Both the position numbers and the translations under genes were made by a program. Below, one piece after another: positions 1-5,457 of a stretch of DNA of 5,672 nucleotides. The notes beneath the pieces are model-generated. The model had not been told where the DNA came from and ran no database searches. It saw only the letters and a program-made list of their open reading frames with translations. Source of the DNA: Chloroflexota bacterium (GTDB lineage: Bacteria; Chloroflexota; Limnocylindria; Limnocylindrales; CSP1-4); the NCBI GenBank assembly GCA_013696275.1, contig JACCYW010000256.1:1-5672 (forward strand), written 5' to 3'. Within the stretch, counting starts at the first letter, position 1, and every line of letters begins with the position of its first letter.

Positions 1-190
1 GTCCGGGACGCGGCGGGAAGAGTTGCTGCTCGAGGAAGGCACCCTCAAGATGGTTTGGACGATGCGCCGGATGCTCTCCGCGGTGGGCACCAATGAAGGC
101 ATCGAGCTGCTGCTCAACCGGCTGGCCAAGTCGGAATCCAACGCCCAGTTCCTGGCCACCCTGACCAAGCAGGCGGCAGCCGAGTCCTAG
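1..190 (+). CDS. rho: Transcription termination factor Rho, C-terminal end (partial)
   Basis: This is the last 62 codons of a gene that begins before the window; the frame runs from base 2 to a TAG at 188-190. The peptide opens with SGTRREELLL and continues with VWTMRRMLSAVG, IELLLNRLAKSESNAQFL and a short tail. It follows the C-terminus of Rho closely (E. coli: SGTRKEELL, then the WILRK, AMEFLINKL and TKTN segments). Rho is a hexameric RNA helicase that binds C-rich nascent RNA and terminates transcription. By my alignment the Arg at bases 11-13 matches the E. coli arginine finger R366, which reaches into the neighbouring subunit's ATP site. The RNA-binding domain and Walker motifs lie outside the window. 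The gene ends 67 nt before the M23 peptidase gene. Confidence 0.93.
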   Translation, partial: SGTRREELLLEEGTLKMVWTMRRMLSAVGTNEGIELLLNRLAKSESNAQFLATLTKQAAAES

Positions 191-228
191 TCCGCTTCCG
201 GGGTAGACTGGCCCTCCATCGGAGCAAC

Positions 229-248
229 GCGAGACGCCTCGCAGTTTT
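229..248 (+). terminator. Weak candidate terminator hairpin after rho
   Basis: GCGAG (229-233) and CTCGC (238-242) form a 5-bp stem around the 4-nt loop ACGC, followed by AGTTTT (243-248). The stem is short and the T-run has only four bases, so this is a marginal intrinsic terminator. It may only attenuate transcription between rho and the peptidase gene, and it lies within the leader of the latter. Confidence 0.22.
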
Positions 249-257
249 CGGAGTCTG

Positions 258-1298
258 ATGCCAGCTCGACCAGTCGTCGCACGTCATGCCCTGAGGTCTG
301 TACCTCGCGCCGTGCGCCACGCCACCATCGCCGTCCTGATCGTCCTCGCCGCGCTCACACCTGGCGCAGCGGGTCGCTCGCCGGACACCGGGACTGCGCT
401 GACCCCACCTGATGGCACTGGCGCGGGCCACACCGTGCTGGGTCTGCAGCCGGCGGCGTCGGAGCCACAAACATCGATGCGCCCCGGGCTGGCCGGCCCA
501 GGGACGGATGGCGCCCCCTCGCCAGCCGATGCACCGACCCTCGCGGCGGGCCTTGCCAGACCATCTGGCGCACCGGCCCTGACGGTGGCTGGCCGCTCAG
601 GCTGGGCTGCCTGGTCCTCGGCGAAGGAGAGGCTGTACAGCAAGGCGGTCCTGTCGTTGTACGAGCCAAGCGGCGGGCAGGATGGTCCGGGTGTCGCCCC
701 CGAAGTCACTCCCGAGATCCCGCCCGGACCGCCATCGAACGGCCCTGACGGGGTAGTCATCACCATCCCCCAAGACGCACCGGTGCCGCGTGGACCGGGT
801 GGCCACCGGTCGTTCCCCAACGGACCTCCGCCGCTCGGCACGGTCCACGGCCAGGCGTTGGAGGTGGATGATGCACGACTGACGCTTACCGCCTCTGAAG
901 CACGACTCGAAGGGCTCCTCTGGCCGGTCTACCGGGCGGGCACCATCTCGCAGCTGTTTCACGCCGAGCACCCGGCCATCGATATCTCGGCAGCCAAGGG
1001 GACGCCTCTCCTGGCACCCTACGCGGGCGTCGTGGTCTTCCGTCAGTACCGTGATGACCGCTGCGCCAACGCGGTGTGGATCGAACACGGGCCGAGCTTC
1101 TTCACTTCCTTCTGCCACCTGTGGCGGTTCTCCGGGGTGCAGGCCGGTGACTGGGTGGAGCAAGGCGCGGTCATCGGGTACATAGGTTCCAGTGGCTACT
1201 CGACCGGGCCGCACGTTCATTTCGGCGTCTCGGTCGCTGCCCCGGCCGACTCGTACGCATACCGCCTCGACCCGCTCCTCTTCCTGCGGCAACGCTGA
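258..1298 (+). CDS. Secreted or anchored M23 (LytM-type) peptidase
   Basis: This 346-residue protein is exported. A basic N-terminus (1-21) precedes a hydrophobic stretch at about 22-38 (ATIAVLIVLAALTPGAAG), which is either a signal peptide or an anchor. Residues 40-195 are a low-complexity Pro/Gly/Ala linker, interrupted by a more ordered patch at 116-136. The C-terminal M23 domain spans about 221-345. It keeps the expected metal and catalytic residues: H238 and D242 (HPAID, the HxxxD motif), H287 (CHL) and H319/H321 (GPHVHFG). An active zinc endopeptidase that cleaves peptidoglycan cross-bridges or stems outside the membrane is therefore plausible. C269 and C286 could form a disulphide. The ATG at 258 has GGAG at 250-253, only 4 nt upstream. 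The gene lies between rho and obg with gaps on both sides, so it may be its own unit. The family is secure; the substrate is unknown. Confidence 0.85.
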   Translation: MPARPVVARHALRSVPRAVRHATIAVLIVLAALTPGAAGRSPDTGTALTPPDGTGAGHTVLGLQPAASEPQTSMRPGLAGPGTDGAPSPADAPTLAAGLARPSGAPALTVAGRSGWAAWSSAKERLYSKAVLSLYEPSGGQDGPGVAPEVTPEIPPGPPSNGPDGVVITIPQDAPVPRGPGGHRSFPNGPPPLGTVHGQALEVDDARLTLTASEARLEGLLWPVYRAGTISQLFHAEHPAIDISAAKGTPLLAPYAGVVVFRQYRDDRCANAVWIEHGPSFFTSFCHLWRFSGVQAGDWVEQGAVIGYIGSSGYSTGPHVHFGVSVAAPADSYAYRLDPLLFLRQR

Positions 1299-1404
1299 CC
1301 ATCACGCTCCCAGGCCACAGGCGCCAGCGGCGGTCCGGCAGCGCGCCGCCCCGCGGCAGTCAGCGACAGCAGGCGATGGTCGGTCCTGAAGCCATCGTCG
1401 TGCC

Positions 1405-2700
1405 ATGTTCCTCGATAACGTCTCCCTGACCGTCACGGCCGGCAGCGGTGGTGACGGAGCGGCGACATTTCGGCGCGAGGCACACGTACCCCAAGGCGGC
1501 CCTGACGGTGGTGATGGCGGTCGCGGCGGATCGGTCTACCTGGTCGTCGATGCCGGACTGACGACCCTCGGCGACTATCGCTTCAAGCATCACTTTCGAG
1601 CCCCTGGCGGCGGTCGCGGAGAGCGCTCGCGGCGCCATGGCAAGGCCGGCCGCGACATCGAACTGAGCGTGCCGCCGGGCACCGTGGCATTCGCAGACGC
1701 CTCGGATGATCTGTTGGCTGACCTGGTCGCGAAAGGGCAGCGGGTCATGGTCGCCAGGGGAGGTCGAGGCGGCCTGGGCAACGTCCACTTCGCGACGTCC
1801 ACCCATCGCACTCCGCGCCATGCGCAGAAGGGCGAACCCGGCCAGGAGCAGCGCATCCGCCTCGAGCTCCGACTGATCGCCGATATCGGGCTCATCGGTG
1901 CGCCCAATGCCGGCAAGAGCACGTTGTTGGCTGCGCTGACGGCAGCCCATCCGGCCATCGCTGGCTACCCGTTCACCACCCTGGAGCCCAATCTGGGGGT
2001 GCTGGACCTGGCGGCGCGCGACCCGGACGACCATCGACGCGCGACCATCGCTGACCTGCCGGGCCTCATCGAAGGGGCCAGTTCGGGAGCTGGCCTCGGC
2101 CACGCCTTTTTGCGCCACGTCGAGCGGACACGGGTGCTGGGACACGTGGTCGACCTCGCCGGCCGCGACCCGGCCGATGACTTCGCGGTCATCAGGGAAG
2201 AGCTGCGCCTCCACGATGAGCGGCTCCTGGCCAAGCCCACGCTGGTCATCGTCAACAAGCTGGATATCGCCGAGGCCGCCGAGCGCCTGCCAGGCTTCCG
2301 CTCGGCGATGGAGCATGAAGGCTTGGCCATCGTCGCCGTTTCGGGTCGGTCAGGGGTCGGTATCGACGACCTCATCGAAGCGCTGGCGCAGCTGCTGCCC
2401 GACGCCTCCGTGCTGGCCGCACCCGGCGAGCCAGCGGGGGTCGTGGTCCATCGCTGGGAACCGACCGACGAAGGCTTCGCCGTCCGACGAGATAAGGCGG
2501 GCTACCGGGTGCTCGGCCGGCGTATCGAGCGGATAGCCTCGCAGACCGACTTCACCAACGAGGAATCCGCTGAGCGCTTCCAACGCGACCTCGCCCGGCT
2601 GGGCATAGAACGCGAGCTGGTCAGGGCAGGGGTGGCGCCTGGCGACACGGTCCTCATCGGTCGGGTGGAGCTGGAATGGGATGGGCCGGCTTGGGGCTGA
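1405..2700 (+). CDS. obg: GTPase Obg (CgtA), OCT-domain type
   Basis: Obg is an essential GTPase that binds the 50S ribosomal subunit and links late ribosome assembly to nutrient and (p)ppGpp status. The 431 residues show all three domains. The glycine-rich Obg fold (1-157) includes PQGGPDGGDGGRGGSV. The G domain (about 158-332) has G1 GAPNAGKST (165-173), switch I YPFTTLEPNLG (188-198), G3 DLPG (217-220) and G4 NKLD (284-287). The OCT domain (about 345-425) contains GYRVLGRRIER and GDTVLIGRVELEW. The expected G5 position reads VSGRSG (312-317) rather than the usual SA. The ATG at 1405 gives the canonical start MFLDNVSLTVTAGSGGDG, although no clear Shine-Dalgarno sequence precedes it. The 3' end overlaps nadD by 25 nt, so the two are probably cotranscribed. 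Its length is typical for OCT-bearing Obg proteins. Confidence 0.97.
   Translation: MFLDNVSLTVTAGSGGDGAATFRREAHVPQGGPDGGDGGRGGSVYLVVDAGLTTLGDYRFKHHFRAPGGGRGERSRRHGKAGRDIELSVPPGTVAFADASDDLLADLVAKGQRVMVARGGRGGLGNVHFATSTHRTPRHAQKGEPGQEQRIRLELRLIADIGLIGAPNAGKSTLLAALTAAHPAIAGYPFTTLEPNLGVLDLAARDPDDHRRATIADLPGLIEGASSGAGLGHAFLRHVERTRVLGHVVDLAGRDPADDFAVIREELRLHDERLLAKPTLVIVNKLDIAEAAERLPGFRSAMEHEGLAIVAVSGRSGVGIDDLIEALAQLLPDASVLAAPGEPAGVVVHRWEPTDEGFAVRRDKAGYRVLGRRIERIASQTDFTNEESAERFQRDLARLGIERELVRAGVAPGDTVLIGRVELEWDGPAWG
2664..2670 (+). promoter_or_regulatory. Ribosome binding site for nadD inside obg
   Basis: GGTGGAG lies 5 nt before the ATG at 2676, within the last codons of obg. It favours 2676 as the nadD start over the in-frame TTG at 2691. 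The sequence also encodes conserved Obg residues (GRVELEW region), so its match to a Shine-Dalgarno is not independent evidence. Confidence 0.5.
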
Positions 2701-3383
2701 ACGGGCCGTGGGGGGTGCTGGGCGGTACCTTCGATCCGATCCACTACGCGCACCTCGCGATGGCCGAACAGACTCGCGAGACACTCGGCCTGAGCGGGGT
2801 CATGTTCGTGCCGGTCGGTGTGCCGCCGCACAAGCCGGACCAAAGGATCTCGGCCGCGCACCACCGTGTGGCAATGGTCGAGCTGGCCATCAAGGACAAC
2901 GCGGCGTTCCGACTGAGCCGCACCGAGGTCGACCGGCCGGGCCCCAGCTATACCAGCGATACGCTCCGCTTGATCGCACAGGGACTGGCGCAGGACGGTG
3001 ACACCAGCGACAGCGCCGGCGATCCGGAAGTCGCGGAAGGGCTGGTCATCATCGTCTCGATGGAAGCGCTGCGTGCGTTCGGGACTTGGCATGAGCCACA
3101 GTCGATACTCCGCCAGGCTCGGGTGGCTGTAGTGCCCCGACTTGGCTTTCCGCTGCCAGACGCCGAGGATCGGGCGCTGCTGGCCAGACTGTTCCCCGGC
3201 CACGCTGAAAGGTTCATCTTCCTGGCCGAACCACTGCTCGGGATATCCGCGTCAGCCATCCGGGCGCGTGCCACAGCTGGCCGTTCGGTGCGCTACCTGG
3301 TGCCCGATGACGTCGCACGTTACATCGAGGACCATCGCCTGTATCAACCGTCAGGGGCGACCGAAAGCGAAGGAGACGAATGA
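2676..3383 (+). CDS. nadD: Nicotinate-nucleotide adenylyltransferase NadD
   Basis: NadD transfers AMP from ATP to nicotinate mononucleotide, giving deamido-NAD in cytoplasmic NAD synthesis. The 235-residue protein has the nucleotidyltransferase signature GGTFDPIHYAHL (16-27), PPHK (50-53), DRPGPSYTSDTL (86-97) and the C-terminal ISASAIR (190-196), the ISxSxIR motif. The end, VRYLVPDDVARYIEDHRLY, is typical of the family. Two positions are unusual. The HxGH motif reads HYAH (23-26), and the segment matching GxD before the conserved Trp reads SME (128-130). The ATG at 2676 adds about 12 residues before the first strand; TTG 2691 would shorten it by five. The gene overlaps obg by 25 nt and shares ATGA with rsfS, so all three are probably translated from one message. 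The family call is firm, and the start is moderately sure. Confidence 0.95.
   Translation: MGWAGLGLNGPWGVLGGTFDPIHYAHLAMAEQTRETLGLSGVMFVPVGVPPHKPDQRISAAHHRVAMVELAIKDNAAFRLSRTEVDRPGPSYTSDTLRLIAQGLAQDGDTSDSAGDPEVAEGLVIIVSMEALRAFGTWHEPQSILRQARVAVVPRLGFPLPDAEDRALLARLFPGHAERFIFLAEPLLGISASAIRARATAGRSVRYLVPDDVARYIEDHRLYQPSGATESEGDE
3370..3375 (+). promoter_or_regulatory. Ribosome binding site for rsfS inside nadD
   Basis: AAGGAG lies 4 nt before the ATG at 3380, in the last codons of nadD. It is the strongest Shine-Dalgarno match I see in the window. It decides the start of rsfS and therefore supports the long N-terminal extension of that protein. Confidence 0.75.
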
Positions 3384-3895
3384 CCGTAGGACCGAAAGCG
3401 CGCCGATCCGGGCTTCCGGCGCGCGACCGGCGTGTCACGACGCGTCGGGTCAGGGAGGACCAGCGCGAGCGCTCGGTACGGGCGGATGTACCCACCGGGG
3501 GCGGTGACGTCGGTGTCGCGACCGATGCCGAAGCGGCACGGGTCCAGGAACGCGAAGCACTCCGACTCGCGCACCGAGTGGTCGACCTGGCGGAGGACCG
3601 CAAGGCATCCGACATCGTACTGCTGGCCGTGGCCGGCATGACCACGCTGACCGACTACTTCGTCATCTGCTCGGGCGGCTCGGAGAGGCAGCTGGGCGCC
3701 ATCGCCGAAGGCATCTCGGAGGGCCTCAAGCAGGATGGTTACCTGCCCATCGGTCGGGAGGGGTCGCCCGACGCGCACTGGCTCCTGCTCGACTTCGGCG
3801 CTGTCATCGTGCACGTGATGGCGTGGCCAGAACGCGACTACTACGGCCTGGAGAAGCTGTGGTCCGAGGCGCCCCTCCTGCTGCGCATCCAGTAG
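3380..3895 (+). CDS. rsfS: Ribosomal silencing factor RsfS with N-terminal extension
   Basis: RsfS (Iojap/YbeB family) binds ribosomal protein uL14 on the 50S subunit and blocks 30S joining when nutrients are scarce. The core spans about residues 59-170: ALRLAHRVVDLAEDRKASDI, LTDYFVICSG (90-99), SERQ (101-104), WLLLDFG (134-140), VHV (144-146) and YYGLEKLW (154-161). All are characteristic of the family. The protein has 171 residues against roughly 105-120 for a usual RsfS. The excess is an N-terminal segment of about 57 residues, with 11 arginines among the first 34. The start is well supported by AAGGAG 4 nt upstream and by the ATGA overlap with nadD. No in-frame ATG, GTG or TTG occurs again until codon 67, inside the core. 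The function of the extension is unknown. Confidence 0.95.
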   Translation: MTVGPKARRSGLPARDRRVTTRRVREDQRERSVRADVPTGGGDVGVATDAEAARVQEREALRLAHRVVDLAEDRKASDIVLLAVAGMTTLTDYFVICSGGSERQLGAIAEGISEGLKQDGYLPIGREGSPDAHWLLLDFGAVIVHVMAWPERDYYGLEKLWSEAPLLLRIQ

Positions 3896-3901
3896 GTCCT
3901 T

Positions 3902-3929
3902 CCCCGCCGCTTGCCCCGCCGCTCGCCCC
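3902..3929 (+). repeat. C-rich 12-nt tandem repeat after rsfS
   Basis: CCCCGCCGCTTG (3902-3913) is followed directly by CCCCGCCGCTCG (3914-3925), 11 of 12 bases identical, and then by CCCC (3926-3929). The stretch 3896-3931, just past the rsfS stop, has 22 C but only 7 G in 36 bases. C-over-G richness on the transcribed strand is the pattern of Rho utilisation sites, so this could be where Rho loads to end the operon. That role is inference. Confidence 0.6.
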
Positions 3930-3932
3930 ACT

Positions 3933-3950
3933 GCCGGGACGGTGCCCGGC
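3933..3950 (+). other. GC hairpin downstream of rsfS
   Basis: GCCGGG (3933-3938) and CCCGGC (3945-3950) make a perfect 6-bp stem with the 6-nt loop ACGGTG. The following bases are CACAACATAC, with no T-run, so it does not qualify as an intrinsic terminator. It could mark the processed 3' end of the obg-nadD-rsfS message. Confidence 0.4.
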
Positions 3951-3964
3951 CACAACATACTTCG

Positions 3965-4000
3965 GGTCCCATGGGCCCGTACCACCGGGTCATGGGGACC
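3965..4000 (+). other. Long imperfect hairpin between rsfS and the zinc-finger gene
   Basis: GGTCCCATG (3965-3973) pairs with CATGGGGACC (3991-4000) apart from one bulged G. Inside it, CCCG (3976-3979) pairs with CGGG (3986-3989) around the loop TACCAC, giving about 13 bp with one internal loop. There is no T-run after it. It could be a bidirectional stop, an RNA stability element or a protein-binding palindrome. The sequence alone does not distinguish these. Confidence 0.45.
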
Positions 4001-4016
4001 ACTCAGCACCCGACCC

Positions 4017-4022
4017 TAGCAT
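4017..4022 (+). promoter_or_regulatory. Possible -10 element for the zinc-finger gene
   Basis: TAGCAT matches TATAAT at four of six positions, including the first two and last two bases, and sits in the palindrome AGCATGCT (4018-4025). No -35 match is found at 17-18 nt upstream, where the arm of the 3965-4000 hairpin lies. An alternative is CATACT at 3956-3961. A start near 4029 would give a leader of about 55 nt containing a further hairpin at 4033-4054. Confidence 0.2.
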
Positions 4023-4083
4023 GCTCGCTGAAGGCGCCCGACTGCCTCGGGGCCGGTAGGGACGTTGAAGGCGAGCGCGAACC

Positions 4084-4338
4084 ATGACCTGGCTTCGAGA
4101 GGACTGTCCGGCCTGCGGCCTGAAGCTCATCGACTCACGCTTCGACGCGACGTTCCGCATGGCCGACCTCAGCGAACGCCTTTGCTTCGGGATACCGGCC
4201 GCGCTGTGCACCCGTTGTCAGCAGCTGTACCTGGACCCCGATGTCATCCGCCTGCTGGACGTCCCGGACGGTCGCTGCGTCTTCGCCATCGAGTCGGACA
4301 GCGTGGTCCGTACGCGCGCCCGTTCGACCAGCGACTAG
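4084..4338 (+). CDS. Small YgiT-type zinc-finger-like protein
   Basis: This 84-residue cytoplasmic protein has two CxxC pairs, CPAC (C8, C11) and CTRC (C42, C45), that could bind one zinc ion. The spacing and the phrase GIPAALCTRCQQLYLDPDVIRLLD match the pattern of YgiT-type zinc fingers, the N-terminal domain of the MqsA antitoxin (CPxCG, then GxPA, CxxC and yLdpev). An extra Cys, C34, lies between the pairs. The protein ends soon after this domain, so it has no DNA-binding helix-turn-helix like that of MqsA, and no toxin gene is adjacent. The ATG at 4084 follows AAGGCGAG (4068-4075) by 8 nt, an acceptable ribosome binding site. It runs towards holA with 15 nt between the stops. The domain call is by motif only, and the function is unknown. 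Confidence 0.75.
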   Translation: MTWLREDCPACGLKLIDSRFDATFRMADLSERLCFGIPAALCTRCQQLYLDPDVIRLLDVPDGRCVFAIESDSVVRTRARSTSD

Positions 4339-4353
4339 GGCCGGGGCGCGTCC

Positions 4354-5457
4354 TCAGCCGGAGCCCGTGGTGGTCTCGGCGATCCAGCGCTGCAGATCGA
4401 GCGCCGTACGCGAGTCCGACATCTGGCGGGTGGAACCGTCCGATGAGATGCCCTTACTGGCATGGTCCAACCCGAGCAGCAGCGACATCGCCCGAACGAG
4501 GCCTTCGATGGTCCAGCGCGCTGCCTGCTCCTCCAGCTTCCGAGCCCGAAAGGGCTGGACCTTCATCTGACGAGCCAGGGCAGCGCCGCGTGTGCCCTCG
4601 TCGACATGCTCGCGCACGGTGATGAGCTCGCGCAGCCGTCGGTGCAGCTGTGAGATGAGCAACGGCGGAGGAGCACCGTCGGCGATCAGACGCTCGGCCA
4701 GTGCAGCCGCATCGCGTGCTCTACGCGCCCCGACGGCATCGAGGAATGCCCACGTGGAGCCCGGCACCGTCTCGACGACGGTCTCGATGACGTCCTGCCG
4801 GGAGATGACACCCTCCGGCCGGTAGAGTGCCAGCCGGCGTAGTTCGCTATCGGCGAGCTCTGTCTGCCGTCGCCGGTCGACATCGGTCTCGCGCACGAAC
4901 GCACCGACGCGTTCGGCGAGGGTCCGCGCGGCACCGGGTCCGAGGGTCACGCCGAGCTCGCGGGCCCGGCCCGTCGCCCAGGCTTCCATCTTCTCGCGGG
5001 CCGGTACCGGGAACTCCTGGATGGCGCCACCAGCCGCCACCACCGCATCCCGAAGCGGCGACCTGGCGGCAGCCCCTCGGGCGCCTGTTGCCGTGAGGTC
5101 GGTAAGCACGAGACCATTGCCCGATGGCACGCTGTCCATGAGGGCCACGAGCCGTCGGCGAGCGGAACCTTCGCGGGCAAGTGCTTCGGGCTGCCGTACC
5201 ACGACCAGGGTGCCACCTCCGAACAACGGTGCGGTGGCCAAGCGCTGCTCTATCTCGCCCAGCAGGCGCTCTCGGCGGCGCGTGGATGACGTGCCACCCT
5301 CCTCGATGCCTTCCTCCTCCGGGGCGGCTCGCCAGACGCTGAGCGGCCCATCTTCATCGCCCAGGCGCGTCGCAAGCTCATGCACGGCCCGTTCGATGGA
5401 CCATGAGTCCTCGCCCCAGAAGTAGGCCAGCGAAGGGACCGCGGCGGCGCTGGTCAA
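4354..5457 (-). CDS. holA: DNA polymerase III subunit delta
   Basis: The delta subunit opens the beta sliding clamp as part of the clamp loader at the replication fork. The 367 residues follow the family. The N-terminus has YFWGEDSWSIERAV (12-25), then RRERLLGEIEQRLATAPLFG and GGTLVVV (81-87) in the first AAA+-like domain. ELRRLALY with GVISRQDV (205-223) follows. The C-terminal collar has LLISQLHRRLREL (266-278) and VQPFRARKLEEQAARW (300-315), ending in LLLGLDHASKG (326-336). Delta lacks a working ATPase site in the family, and no P-loop is seen here. The start is TTG at 5457-5455, whose TG with the next A forms the TGA stop of the upstream gene (TTGA). No strong Shine-Dalgarno is visible, so translation is probably coupled. 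An acidic, Gly/Ser insert at 45-60 is likely a surface loop. The identification is confident, although sequence identity within the family is usually low. Confidence 0.9.
   Translation of the reverse strand: MTSAAAVPSLAYFWGEDSWSIERAVHELATRLGDEDGPLSVWRAAPEEEGIEEGGTSSTRRRERLLGEIEQRLATAPLFGGGTLVVVRQPEALAREGSARRRLVALMDSVPSGNGLVLTDLTATGARGAAARSPLRDAVVAAGGAIQEFPVPAREKMEAWATGRARELGVTLGPGAARTLAERVGAFVRETDVDRRRQTELADSELRRLALYRPEGVISRQDVIETVVETVPGSTWAFLDAVGARRARDAAALAERLIADGAPPPLLISQLHRRLRELITVREHVDEGTRGAALARQMKVQPFRARKLEEQAARWTIEGLVRAMSLLLGLDHASKGISSDGSTRQMSDSRTALDLQRWIAETTTGSG

Noticed and set aside
204..209. TAGACT as a -10 element for the M23 gene
   Set aside because: It matches TATAAT at only four of six bases, and no -35 match lies 17-18 nt upstream. 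It is too weak to list as a feature.
284..841. 185-codon Pro/Gly-rich frame on the - strand
   Set aside because: It mirrors the low-complexity linker of the M23 peptidase and has no independent support.
597..1292. 231-codon open frame on the - strand opposite the M23 peptidase
   Set aside because: The + strand frame carries a signal peptide and a full M23 motif set. The antisense product has no recognisable domain.
1345..1357. GCCGC-CCC-GCGGC hairpin between the M23 gene and obg
   Set aside because: The stem has 5 bp with a 3-nt loop and no T-run. Such stems are common by chance at this base composition.
1360..2316. 318-codon open frame on the - strand opposite obg
   Set aside because: It lies wholly against the well-conserved obg gene. 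In G+C-rich DNA the antisense frames are often open. Its translation shows no family motif.
4084..4338. A complete MqsRA-type toxin-antitoxin system
   Set aside because: Only a zinc-finger-like domain is present. There is no helix-turn-helix part and no toxin frame beside it.
4339..4368. Terminator between the convergent zinc-finger gene and holA
   Set aside because: The GGGCCGG and CCGGAGCCC arms pair only in short, broken pieces, and there is no T-run on either strand.
4065..4622. 185-codon + strand frame covering the zinc-finger gene and the end of holA
   Set aside because: It runs across two supported genes in a different frame, and its translation is low-complexity and rich in Arg, Pro and Ser.
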